Below are positions 8,359 to 16,372 of a stretch of 49,328 bases of DNA, one piece after another. The stretch covers positions 1 to 49,328 of the forward strand of contig JBBRND010000030.1 of the NCBI GenBank assembly GCA_038230515.1, written 5' to 3'. How positions within the stretch are numbered: the stretch's first letter is position 1; each line of letters begins with the position of its first letter. This stretch comes from JAPLDB01 sp038230515 (GTDB taxonomy: Bacteria > Bacteroidota > Bacteroidia > AKYH767-A > 2013-40CM-41-45). The translations under genes and the position numbers were made by a program. The notes under the pieces were generated by a model that searched no databases, was not told the DNA's origin, and was given only the letters and a program-made list of their open reading frames with translations.

Positions 8359-8946
8359 GTTCCTGATTTCTGGAATAGCATTCCCACCGAGAAACTACGT
8401 GTTCCTGATTTCTGGAATAGCATTCCCACCGAGAAACTACGTGTTCCTGATTTCTGGAATAGCATTCCCATCAATGAACTACGTGTTCCTGATTTCAGGA
8501 ATAGCATCCCCAGCGGTGAAATACGTATTCCGACTTTCAGGAATAGCATCCCCAGCGATGAACTACATGTTCCTGATTTCGGGAATAGCATCCCGACCGA
8601 TGAACTACGTGTTCCTGATTTCGGGAATAGCATCCCCAGCGGTGAAATACGTATTCCGACTTTCAGGAATGCCATCCTGAACGGTGAAAACCCTATCATC
8701 AGTTTTGCCGATGCCATCCTGAACGGTAAAAACCCTATCGTCAGTTTTGCTGATGCCATCCCCAGCGGTAAAAACCCTATCATCAGTTTTGACGATGCCA
8801 TCTTGAACGGTCAAAACCCTATCATCATTTTTGCCAATGCCATCCGGAACGGTCAAAACCCTATCATCATTTTTGCTGATGCCATCCTGAACGGTCAAAA
8901 CCCTATCGTCATTTTTGCCCATGCCATCCCCAGCGATAAACTACAT
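8359..8946. repeat. Tandem array A: 14 units of exactly 42 bp
   Basis: Fourteen consecutive units of 42 bp without a single insertion or deletion fill 8359-8946. Units 1 and 2 are identical. Units 1-7 are of one type (start GTTCCTGATTTC or ATTCCGACTTTC, then GGAATAGCATYCC). Units 9-13 are a second type (start ATCATCAGTTTTG, then GATGCCATCC and a GAACGGT/AGCGGT core, ending AAAACCCT). Unit 8 has a type-1 left part and a type-2 right part; unit 14 has a type-2 left part and a type-1-like right part. Because 42 is divisible by 3, long open frames appear on both strands, but none has a convincing start, and stops recur at TACGTAG-type joints. The array lies between two convergent 3' ends. Confidence 0.97.
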
Positions 8947-9012
8947 AAGTCAGTTTTCTGACATGCAATAAACGACTAAAAAACACTGCTTTTGGGAAAT
9001 TGAAGGGCAGGT

Positions 9013-10542
9013 TTACTCCTTCACAAATTTCTTAACCAATCTATCCTTCTCGGTTTCGAAAAGAACCAGGTACATGCCATCTTTTAAATCCTGGCAACGA
9101 AAATCTTTTGTATAATACTGAGAAGTGAGCGAACCGCTTTCTGAAAAAATTTCTTTGCCGGTAATATCTACAATGTGCAAGCCATAATTTCTGCCTGCTA
9201 AACCGGAAGCATTGATAAAAGCAGTTTGCCAATCAGGATGATAAAAGACATTGAGTTGATTTGGAGTTTGCGGCTTTATGCTTTGAACCTGATTTGGATA
9301 ACCTAGCGTATCGCAAAGTGAGCCGCCAAGTGCAGGCATGTTGTAGTCGGGGTTGTTGGGCAAGCCATAATAGGTTCTAGCACCACCAAGATAAAAACTG
9401 TTGAGTTGAAAATTACATGACGCTCCTAATGAGTTCGGATTATTAATGACGCTTAGGTTCATAGCCACGGGTTCAAATGCCCATGCAGTATCAGGATAAG
9501 GATAATTGTAAGTCATGTAGTAAGTTGCAGCTCTAGACCAATAAATTTTATTATCAGGAGCAAGACTCAAATAACCTCCAGAATAGGCAGGTATAATTGG
9601 AGCTGCAACAGTATCTTCCGTAGATGCAATATTCGCAGCAGAAAGGTCAAATTGAAGTATCTTGGGAACTTCTTCAGCTGTTGAAATATACAGGATGGAA
9701 TCATTTGAGGAAAACTCACAGCCAAAATAGGCAGGGTAAGGAGTAAACTCATGCATGATATTTAAATGATTACTAATTATTCCTGTGCATCTATCAAAAA
9801 CAAATAAATCAATTAATCCCTCTGCATTAATAAAAATGAGCTTATCCCCTTTGTGAGAAAATTTTATTGACCCTGCATCCGATGAACTTAATTCACCAAT
9901 GCTTTGAATGAAAGGACCTTGAATGCCAAATGGGGTTATACTTAGGACATAAAAATCATTGGTAGGCAGACCACCGGTTGAAGCATTGGAATTATGATAG
10001 ATAACCCACCAGTCCCTCCCATTGCCATTCTTTATTGCAGTCATACCACTAAATAGTTCAGTATCCGTAACGGAAATATTTTTTTGAATTATTGCACCCT
10101 TTCCACTATCCAACGTCATATCAATGATTGAATATCGAAAGCCCTCAAGAGTGGAGACAGATAAATGAAAAAGATAGAACTTACTTGAGTCTTGCGGAAA
10201 TGGAACGATAGCCATCTGATTATAACAAGGGTCTCCGAGCAAGGAATCTCCATTGAGCATTTGATTATGATTTTTATTTACAACCTGCGCTCCACAATAA
10301 CATGGACTATACCATAAATTGAGATTTCCTGTATGCGCATAAAACAAAAGCTGATTGGCTGAGTCAGCTATTGAGCAGCAACTACCGCGACAATCCATGG
10401 ATGAAGTAAATGTTGTTGGAGAAGAAGGGTTTGAAAAATCAATACCCGCACTATCACCAAAGCACCAAATACGATTACTGAATTGAGCAGAAAGCACCAA
10501 CGGCAAAAACAAAACACAGAGAAGAAAAAGTTTTTTCATCAT
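9013..10542 (-). CDS. T9SS type A sorting-domain protein
   Basis: The 509-residue exported protein starts with MMKKLFLLCVLFLPLVLSAQ, a signal peptide (either of the two first methionines may be used). The N-terminal motif SNRIWCFGDSAGIDFSNPSS is a form I know from large Bacteroidota surface proteins (normally W-Y-F-G-x-x-A-G-I-D-F). The middle part reads like a repeated beta structure (propeller-like), with no catalytic motif that I recognise. The last ~95 residues form a T9SS C-terminal domain (GLHIVDITGKEIFSES, DLKDGMYLVLFETEKDRLVKKFVKE). It is likely exposed on or released from the cell surface. On the minus strand the next gene downstream side is array A; upstream lies the Kazal-like gene, 81 nt away. 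Confidence 0.85.
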   Translation of the reverse strand: MMKKLFLLCVLFLPLVLSAQFSNRIWCFGDSAGIDFSNPSSPTTFTSSMDCRGSCCSIADSANQLLFYAHTGNLNLWYSPCYCGAQVVNKNHNQMLNGDSLLGDPCYNQMAIVPFPQDSSKFYLFHLSVSTLEGFRYSIIDMTLDSGKGAIIQKNISVTDTELFSGMTAIKNGNGRDWWVIYHNSNASTGGLPTNDFYVLSITPFGIQGPFIQSIGELSSSDAGSIKFSHKGDKLIFINAEGLIDLFVFDRCTGIISNHLNIMHEFTPYPAYFGCEFSSNDSILYISTAEEVPKILQFDLSAANIASTEDTVAAPIIPAYSGGYLSLAPDNKIYWSRAATYYMTYNYPYPDTAWAFEPVAMNLSVINNPNSLGASCNFQLNSFYLGGARTYYGLPNNPDYNMPALGGSLCDTLGYPNQVQSIKPQTPNQLNVFYHPDWQTAFINASGLAGRNYGLHIVDITGKEIFSESGSLTSQYYTKDFRCQDLKDGMYLVLFETEKDRLVKKFVKE

Positions 10543-10623
10543 TGTAAAGATAGAGAAAATTAATAGTTGACATCTTACAGGAACCCCACTGAAGGAGCGG
10601 GATAACCTGTCAGGATAAACCGG

Positions 10624-11130
10624 CTACTCCGTTACACACATCAGCTTTCTGTATTTACGGTTTCCGTTTACAGTAACGATGAGGATATAAATGCCGCGGT
10701 TGAATACCTGCGCTTCAAAAAGCTCGTAAGGATTTGCTTCGGGAATAATTTGTTCAGATAAAGAACCCACGAAATTATGAGTGAGCATGAGCTTGCCAAA
10801 AGCATTGAAAATAGTGAGAACTGCATTGGCGGGATACTTCATGTAAATACGCAGGTGCGCAAGCCCGTCTGAACTTTTTGAGATCACGTTTGGATATACA
10901 TCAATGTCGAAATCATCGCAAATAGTATTTGAAGTCCATGAGTTGATGCCGCCCCACCAGTATGCAGCATCGTTGTTGCGATAGGTTTTTCCATCGCATC
11001 CGCACACAGGATCATATTCGGTTTGAATAATGTGGTAGCGATCAGGAGTTCGCACAGAATCCTGGCATAGTTGCGCAGATGCACTGTTGAAATAAACGAA
11101 GGAGAAGAAAAGAAGAAAACTTTTTTTCAT
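10624..11130 (-). CDS. Kazal-like domain protein with T9SS sorting domain
   Basis: This 168-residue protein has a signal peptide (1-20, ending SASAQ), a short Kazal-like module at about 39-71 (YDPVCGCDGKTYRNN, then a terminal C71), and a T9SS C-terminal domain (about 78-168; NRGIYILIVTVNGNRKYRKLM). Kazal domains usually inhibit serine proteases through a loop just before the PVCG motif. The module has only four or five cysteines, so it belongs to the reduced Kazal form common in bacteria, and inhibition is not proven. It could protect secreted proteins, or the secreted subtilase encoded at 20954 could be a partner; that is speculation. Own promoter at 11142. Confidence 0.8.
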   Translation of the reverse strand: MKKSFLLFFSFVYFNSASAQLCQDSVRTPDRYHIIQTEYDPVCGCDGKTYRNNDAAYWWGGINSWTSNTICDDFDIDVYPNVISKSSDGLAHLRIYMKYPANAVLTIFNAFGKLMLTHNFVGSLSEQIIPEANPYELFEAQVFNRGIYILIVTVNGNRKYRKLMCVTE

Positions 11131-11141
11131 TTATCTGTTTA

Positions 11142-11149
11142 CAAAAGTA
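11142..11149 (-). promoter_or_regulatory. Promoter -7 element for the Kazal-like gene
   Basis: Minus-strand TACTTTTG matches TAnnTTTG, 11 nt before the ATG, giving a very short leader. Confidence 0.65.
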
Positions 11150-11162
11150 CGGAACAAGTAAA

Positions 11163-11217
11163 AAGGAATAATGAATAAGTAATAAAAATAAAAACAGTCA
11201 GCCATCCATTATTCCTT
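11163..11217. repeat. Inverted repeat with GGAATAATG arms
   Basis: Perfect 11-bp arms AAGGAATAATG (11163-11173) and CATTATTCCTT (11207-11217) are separated by 33 nt of A-rich sequence, in the gap between rluD and the Kazal-like gene. The same word GGAATAAT recurs in the 8-bp repeat at 15043. Confidence 0.7.
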
Positions 11218-11225
11218 ATTCATTT

Positions 11226-12284
11226 TTATTTATTATTTTTTTCAGAAGAGTACTTCCTCCACTTCGCCACCACCTTTTCAAAATCCTCCGGCAATGTTGA
11301 TTCGAAAAAAACTTTCTTCTTCGTTCGTGGATGTATGAAGCCGATGGTAGCCGCATGAAGCGCCTGCCGCGGAATAATCTCAAAACAATTCTGCACAAAC
11401 TGTTTGTATTTGGTAAACGTAGTTCCTTTCAGAATTTTATCTCCGCCATATTCGTTGTCGTTGAAGATGGGATGCCCGATGTGTTTCATGTGTACACGTA
11501 TCTGGTGCGTGCGCCCCGTTTCCAGTTTGCATTGCACAAGTGTTACATATCCGAACCGTTCCACCACTTTGTAATGAGTTACGGCATGTTTGCCATGTTC
11601 GGCATCTGCAAAAACATCCATCACTTTCCGGTCTTTCAAATTGCGCCCTATGTTTCCGGTAATGGTTCCTTCTTCTTCTTTAAAATCGCCCCATACCAAT
11701 GCAAGGTAATTGCGGTCAATGGTGCGGTCGAAAAATTCTTTCGCAAGCTGATTCATTGCAAGCTCTGTTTTCGCAATCACCAAAAGCCCCGAAGTATTTT
11801 TATCAATGCGATGTACCAACCCTGGGCGCGGAGTCATTACCGTATCTTGCTTATGAATTTTACTTTGCGGAAGATTGCCCATGTGATATGCCAGCGCATT
11901 CACCAGCGTGCCTGAATAATGTCCATACGCAGGGTGTACCACCATGCCCGGTTCTTTATTTACGATGATGATGTCGTCATCTTCAAAAATAATATTGATG
12001 GGAATATTTTCAGGGATGAGTTCAAACTCGCGCACCGGCTGCGGCAGCACAAGCTGAATAATATCGTTTGGTTTTACTTTGTAGTTGGAGCGGACAGTTT
12101 TCCCGTTTACAAGAATACACTCCGCTTCGCATGCATTCTGAATACGATTACGCGAAGTTGTCTCCATGCGGCTCATCAAATACTTGTCAATGCGCAGCGG
12201 TGTTTTGCCTTTCTCTACCACGATGCGATAATGCTCGTAGAGTTCTTCCTGGTCACCGCTCTCCGCAATTTCTTTTTCTGTCAT
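11226..12284 (-). CDS. rluD: RluA-family pseudouridine synthase
   Basis: The 352-residue cytoplasmic enzyme isomerises uridines in RNA, by family probably in 23S rRNA helix 69. An S4 RNA-binding domain covers about residues 27-75 (LRIDKYLMSRMETTSRNRIQ). The catalytic motif HRIDKNTSGL has the essential aspartate at D161, and TGRTHQIRVHMKHIGHPIFND lies further on. Motifs and length fit RluD; RluC-like specificity cannot be excluded. The gene is the downstream member of the minus-strand group ddl, PASTA protein, T9SS protein and rluD. A strong hairpin (12297-12345) lies 12 nt ahead of its ATG. Confidence 0.92.
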   Translation of the reverse strand: MTEKEIAESGDQEELYEHYRIVVEKGKTPLRIDKYLMSRMETTSRNRIQNACEAECILVNGKTVRSNYKVKPNDIIQLVLPQPVREFELIPENIPINIIFEDDDIIIVNKEPGMVVHPAYGHYSGTLVNALAYHMGNLPQSKIHKQDTVMTPRPGLVHRIDKNTSGLLVIAKTELAMNQLAKEFFDRTIDRNYLALVWGDFKEEEGTITGNIGRNLKDRKVMDVFADAEHGKHAVTHYKVVERFGYVTLVQCKLETGRTHQIRVHMKHIGHPIFNDNEYGGDKILKGTTFTKYKQFVQNCFEIIPRQALHAATIGFIHPRTKKKVFFESTLPEDFEKVVAKWRKYSSEKNNK

Positions 12285-12296
12285 GATAAAAGTGAA

Positions 12297-12345
12297 GCCG
12301 CAGGTTTACAGATTTCAGTCTTTTGATAATCTGCAAACCTGCGGC
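12297..12345. repeat. Large hairpin with U-tract in antisense direction
   Basis: Arms GCCGCAGGTTTACAGATT (12297-12314) and AATCTGCAAACCTGCGGC (12328-12345) pair at 17 of 18 positions around a 13-nt loop. On the plus strand the stem is followed by CGTTTTGTTTTTTC, a textbook terminator tail, but both flanking genes are on the minus strand. On the minus strand the tail is not U-rich. It could be an antisense terminator, a 5'-leader structure of rluD, or a dispersed palindromic element. Confidence 0.85.
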
Positions 12346-12362
12346 CGTTTTGTTTTTTCTTT

Positions 12363-14246
12363 TTAATGCTGAATGATCAGCTTCTTCGTTTCTGTAAAAG
12401 TATTTTGCTTATCGGAGAGTTGAATGAAATAAATACCATTCCCCAAAGTAGAAACATCAAGTTCAGTATGCAGTTTGCAATTTGCAGTTGGCAAAGAAAC
12501 AGCCAACACCTTTTCTCCAAGGAGATTGTAAATCGAGATTGTATTTATTGCCGACTGCCGACTGCTGACTGCCAACTTATTCGAAGCCGGGTTCGGATAA
12601 ATCTCAAACTGCGGTTGCGCAGAAGTATTCTCCACAATACCAATTGTTAGATCCTTTCCGAAGAATGGGCGCATCATCCATGAACCATGAGTTATAGATT
12701 GATACCATTGATTATTGTAGTTCACAAACATCTTGCTATGAGAATCGGTATTGTGATCAACTCCAATTCCAATTTCATTATCAGTATTTTGAATGATGCC
12801 TACATAAATATTTCCGGGACCAACAACAAGAGGCACATCAAAATAATAATTTACAAAACCGTTGATGGAATCATTGTTGGCCGGCTTCAGGTCAATGCGC
12901 TTGTAAGCAAGAACATCTGAATTTGCAGAAACATTGATGCTGCTCCATAAGCAAAGAGAAAATAAATCCTGGTGAACATTATTTCCCCAGGGATTAAAAT
13001 AAATCTGAATGCCACGTAAAGTATCTTGCATCTTCACATCAAACTGATATGCATACTCTGAGTATGCCACAGGAATTCCTGAGGCAGATTCCGCAGAACC
13101 ATCATCGTAAGCGTAATAGTTCTGGAAGTGCTGAGTGAAATAACTTTCTTCATTTAAAAATAAAGGATCGCCAGCATGTAATCCGAACGTGTAATGTTGA
13201 ATGTTGAAGTCAGCATATTCAGAGGTGGATGAAGTAAACAATTGAGATGTGAGCGGAATCTGAAATGTATCTGTTGAGTTTTGAGAAGGGCTTAAGTTCG
13301 GTTGAGATTGCGCACCAAAAATTACAGCGTTTGATCCATCCCACACCGTGTCATTAATGGCAAGCGAAGTAGTACCCGTAAAATTGTACAACTTCACAAC
13401 ATCATTGATTGAACTCTTTACTGGATTATTTCCTGCCAATACTTCACTCTTGTAATGCGAGTAAGGCATGGCAGTGTAATCGCTCAGGTAGGATTGAATG
13501 GGATACACCAAACTAATTTCATTCAATGGTTGATTGTAAGTTTCATTCTTTTTCAGTTTCACATAATCAATATTCCAGTGATCTCTGTTTCCGTTTGGAG
13601 TTCCGTAATTGTAAAATCGAAACTGAAATCCGCCCCAGAAATAGACCAAGCTGTCAACTTTTATTCTCACTTCTGCAAATGCGGAATCCGGTCGGCCGTT
13701 AGCCACCCAAATGTTGATCCAATTCGAGTCAATACCATTGCTTTCATAAAATTGCAGCACCAGAGAATCACCGTCTTCCGGCTCATCGCCTAAGCCCTGC
13801 GGCTGATAGTAGAAACTGAAATAAACAGAATCAGCAGGAGCTACGCTAGTGAGATCAATCGGTCTTGAAGTAAGGTAATCACAGATTACAGCATTTGTAG
13901 AAGTAGCATTGCTGTCATGAGGTTCACCAAGTTTGTTTAAGCCATCGAGCGTTGCAACTCCGATGGTGATGGGGTTATCGCAAAAAGTTTCGTTCACAAA
14001 TGCATCGCTGTCCATCCACAATTGCGGGTTCGGATAAATGCGAGGAGTAGAAAAATCATCTTCAAAAGGAAGCGAAAGAGAAACTGAACTTTGTGTGCGC
14101 AGAGCAGTGTGGGTGAGTATCGGGTTTTTTTTCAGGTACTCTTTAATAACCGGATTTGATGAAAGCGGAAACTCAACTTCCTGCGCGAAAGTGAGAAGAA
14201 CAAAAAAATTCAGAAGGAAAACACAGAAAAAATATTTTCTAATCAT
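12363..14246 (-). CDS. Large T9SS type A sorting-domain protein
   Basis: The 627-residue exported protein has a signal peptide (1-21, ending LLTFAQ). A jelly-roll-like domain at about 60-235 (FEDDFSTPRIYPNP, SVYFSFYYQPQGLG, DHWNIDYVKLKKN) recalls MAM/laminin-G-type binding modules of Bacteroidota surface proteins. A second beta-rich region (about 240-540) follows, then the T9SS C-terminal domain (about 545-627: FEIYPNPASNKL, ISIYNLLGEKVL, GNGIYFIQLSDK). Two stretches in the sorting domain (SSRQSAI and LPTANCKLHTEL) are encoded by short repeat words, see findings. No enzymatic motif is visible. It sits between rluD and the PASTA gene, 23 nt after the latter. Confidence 0.86.
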   Translation of the reverse strand: MIRKYFFCVFLLNFFVLLTFAQEVEFPLSSNPVIKEYLKKNPILTHTALRTQSSVSLSLPFEDDFSTPRIYPNPQLWMDSDAFVNETFCDNPITIGVATLDGLNKLGEPHDSNATSTNAVICDYLTSRPIDLTSVAPADSVYFSFYYQPQGLGDEPEDGDSLVLQFYESNGIDSNWINIWVANGRPDSAFAEVRIKVDSLVYFWGGFQFRFYNYGTPNGNRDHWNIDYVKLKKNETYNQPLNEISLVYPIQSYLSDYTAMPYSHYKSEVLAGNNPVKSSINDVVKLYNFTGTTSLAINDTVWDGSNAVIFGAQSQPNLSPSQNSTDTFQIPLTSQLFTSSTSEYADFNIQHYTFGLHAGDPLFLNEESYFTQHFQNYYAYDDGSAESASGIPVAYSEYAYQFDVKMQDTLRGIQIYFNPWGNNVHQDLFSLCLWSSINVSANSDVLAYKRIDLKPANNDSINGFVNYYFDVPLVVGPGNIYVGIIQNTDNEIGIGVDHNTDSHSKMFVNYNNQWYQSITHGSWMMRPFFGKDLTIGIVENTSAQPQFEIYPNPASNKLAVSSRQSAINTISIYNLLGEKVLAVSLPTANCKLHTELDVSTLGNGIYFIQLSDKQNTFTETKKLIIQH

Positions 14247-14269
14247 TATCAGTTGAGTTGAGTTGAAGA

Positions 14270-15031
14270 TTACCGGAGATAAATATCAATTGCTTCTCCC
14301 TGCTTGATTGTTGTTTTGCCATCAGCTTCTGGAACTTGCTTGTACACTTTTGCGTTGTCCTGATTTTTTACCCCCTCGTCAAAGGTAATAGTTCCCACGT
14401 TAAGCGATGAACCTTTGAGTACAAACAACGCTTCGCCTTTTGAAAGTGTTACAAGATTCGGCACGGGTACTTCAGAATTTCCGAGGCCGTCACCGAGTAT
14501 GAGATCAATGGAAGAACCTTTGTAAATCTCACTGCCTTCAGAAATTGAATGTCCTTTATACAACTGATCGAGTACTGCATTCTTTGCGAGATCGGGTTTG
14601 TAAATTGTTTGACCCACTTTTAAACCGAAGGTTTGAAGGATTGCCTCTGCTTGTCGGAATGATACATCAACAAGGTTCGGCATTTTTACCTTCGGTGGCT
14701 TCGTAGAATTTACGGTGAGATAAATCGTGCGGTTCTCTTTTACTTTTGAATCGGGCTTGGGATCCTGTTCGATGACAGTACCGGGTGCTTTGCCGTCCTC
14801 ATAGAGCGAATCAATAATTTTGTATTGAAGATGTTTGTCTTCGATAAAGCGAATAAGTTTTTCTTCCGTGAGTCCGCGCACATCAGGAACAGTAATGCTT
14901 TCTCCGTGATGAGTATAATTATTCAACCAATTGTATAAAAGCAAAAACGAAATCCCGATCAGCACAACTGCACCGATCAGGTTGTACCAAAAAGATTTGC
15001 TCTTAATGAAATTTCTCAGACCGCTTAGCAT
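14270..15031 (-). CDS. PASTA-domain membrane protein
   Basis: The 253-residue protein has a short cytosolic N-terminus, one membrane span (about 16-36, YNLIGAVVLIGISFLLLY) and three PASTA domains outside the membrane: about 45-112 (ITVPDVRGLTEEKLIRFIED), 114-185 (VKMPNLVDVSFRQAEAIL) and 188-253 (VPVPNLVTLSKGEALFVL). PASTA modules bind peptidoglycan fragments or act as spacers in wall enzymes and kinases; here there is no kinase or transpeptidase domain. Its place next to ddl, and near rluD, is one I know from other Bacteroidota. It likely acts in the periplasm in wall synthesis; exact role unknown. Confidence 0.9.
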   Translation of the reverse strand: MLSGLRNFIKSKSFWYNLIGAVVLIGISFLLLYNWLNNYTHHGESITVPDVRGLTEEKLIRFIEDKHLQYKIIDSLYEDGKAPGTVIEQDPKPDSKVKENRTIYLTVNSTKPPKVKMPNLVDVSFRQAEAILQTFGLKVGQTIYKPDLAKNAVLDQLYKGHSISEGSEIYKGSSIDLILGDGLGNSEVPVPNLVTLSKGEALFVLKGSSLNVGTITFDEGVKNQDNAKVYKQVPEADGKTTIKQGEAIDIYLR

Positions 15032-15042
15032 TGTGAGAGAAT

Positions 15043-15074
15043 GGAATAATGGAATAATGGAATAATGGAATAGC
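15043..15074. repeat. Four 8-bp units of GGAATAAT
   Basis: GGAATAAT occurs three times in direct tandem, followed by a fourth, changed copy (GGAATAGC), just upstream of the PASTA gene start. A partial inverse (CATTCCATCATTCC) occurs near 15140-15154, so the 140-nt gap can partly fold back on itself. Confidence 0.8.
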
Positions 15075-15172
15075 AGAAAGAGGAATGACCGTATGTTTGG
15101 AAGAATGGAAATGAAAGACGATGCAAGTTGTTTTCCGACATTCCATCATTCCAACAATCCAATTTTTTGCTG

Positions 15173-16276
15173 CTACTCATAATTAGTTCTCAATTTATTT
15201 TCTTCTGAATGTCTCTCTATCGCTAGCGAGATCAATCTGTCTATCAACTCAGGATAGTTGATGCCGCTTAGTTGCCAGAGTTTCGGATACATGCTGATGC
15301 TTGTGAAACCAGGCAGCGTATTGATCTCATTCAAAATAAATTCTCCGTTTTCCTTCAGGAAAAAGTCAACTCGCGCCAATCCTTCGCAGCACAATGATTG
15401 GAATGCTTTGATTGCTTCCCTCTGAACATTTTTCATTTCTGCTTCGCTCAATTGTGCGGGAGCAGAAAGCAACGCGCCTTTCTCATCAATGTATTTTGCT
15501 TTGTAAGAATAAAAACTGTCCTGCGGAATTACTTCACCTGGAACAGACGCAATCGGATTTTCATTTCCCAAAACTGCCACTTCAATCTCTCTTCCTTTTA
15601 TACTTTCTTCAATCAAAACTTTTCTGTCGAACAGAAATGCTTCGTTAAGGGCTTTGTAAAACTCTTCTTCGGAAGTTACCTTACTTACTCCAACAGATGA
15701 TCCTGCATTTGCGGGTTTCACAAATAACGGCAAGCCCAATTCTTTTTTTACTTCTTCAAAGTTCAATGCAGCGAGATCATTTTTTGTAACGCACTTCCAT
15801 TTTGCAACGGCAATTCCTGCATCGCGCCACAAACGTTTTGCAACGTCTTTATCCATTCCTACCGAAGAACCCAACACGCTGCAACCGACAAAGGGAATGT
15901 TCATCAACTTGAGCAAACCCTGAATTGTTCCGTCTTCTCCGAAGGAACCATGCAACACAGGAAACACTACATCAATTGAATCAATTGTTTTTCCGCTGCG
16001 GATGTTCAGAATCTGATTGCTTGTTTCTGTGGGAATGATGGTAACTTCAACATTACTGTTGTTTAGTTTGATGAGCTTTGGATTGTTTTCATTTAGCAGA
16101 TAGTGCGACTCATCGTTGAGATACCATTTTCCGCTTTTGTCAATGCCGATGAGTTGAAGTTCATACTTGTTTTTATCAATTGCATTGATCACGCTTTTTG
16201 CAGATTGCAAACTCACTTCATGCTCGGCAGATTTTCCCCCGAAGAGAATGGCGACTTTTATTTTCTTAGTGTTCAT
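15173..16276 (-). CDS. ddl: D-alanine--D-alanine ligase
   Basis: The 367-residue ATP-grasp enzyme joins two D-alanines for the peptidoglycan stem peptide. Seen are the N-terminal AILFGGKSAEHEVSLQSA motif, HGSFGEDGTIQGLLKLMNIP, the ATP-binding lysine region LFVKPANAGSSVGVSKV, GREIEVAVLGN, and the metal-binding end FILNEINTLPGFTSISMYPK. All key regions are intact and the length is standard. It is the first gene of a minus-strand run with the PASTA protein, and has an exact TAACTTTG promoter element 22 nt upstream. Confidence 0.97.
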   Translation of the reverse strand: MNTKKIKVAILFGGKSAEHEVSLQSAKSVINAIDKNKYELQLIGIDKSGKWYLNDESHYLLNENNPKLIKLNNSNVEVTIIPTETSNQILNIRSGKTIDSIDVVFPVLHGSFGEDGTIQGLLKLMNIPFVGCSVLGSSVGMDKDVAKRLWRDAGIAVAKWKCVTKNDLAALNFEEVKKELGLPLFVKPANAGSSVGVSKVTSEEEFYKALNEAFLFDRKVLIEESIKGREIEVAVLGNENPIASVPGEVIPQDSFYSYKAKYIDEKGALLSAPAQLSEAEMKNVQREAIKAFQSLCCEGLARVDFFLKENGEFILNEINTLPGFTSISMYPKLWQLSGINYPELIDRLISLAIERHSEENKLRTNYE

Positions 16277-16298
16277 CTGATCAAAAAATCCTGAATGG

Positions 16299-16306
16299 CA
16301 AAGTTA
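16299..16306 (-). promoter_or_regulatory. Promoter -7 element for ddl
   Basis: Minus-strand TAACTTTG matches TAnnTTTG, 22 nt before the ATG at 16276. Confidence 0.65.
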
Positions 16307-16372
16307 GATTTTTGATATAACGGGGTTGAGGAGAAAAAATTGTTTTTCAAAAAACAATGTTGATAAGGAAGT

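Noticed and set aside
8345..8922. Long ORFs on both strands in array A (111, 150 and 105 codons)
   Set aside because: They are open only because the unit is 42 bp; no credible start, promoter or codon pattern, and both strands are open at once.
15092..15099. TATGTTTG on the plus strand, a perfect promoter element
   Set aside because: No plus-strand gene lies downstream; it would read antisense into ddl. Kept only as a possible antisense promoter.
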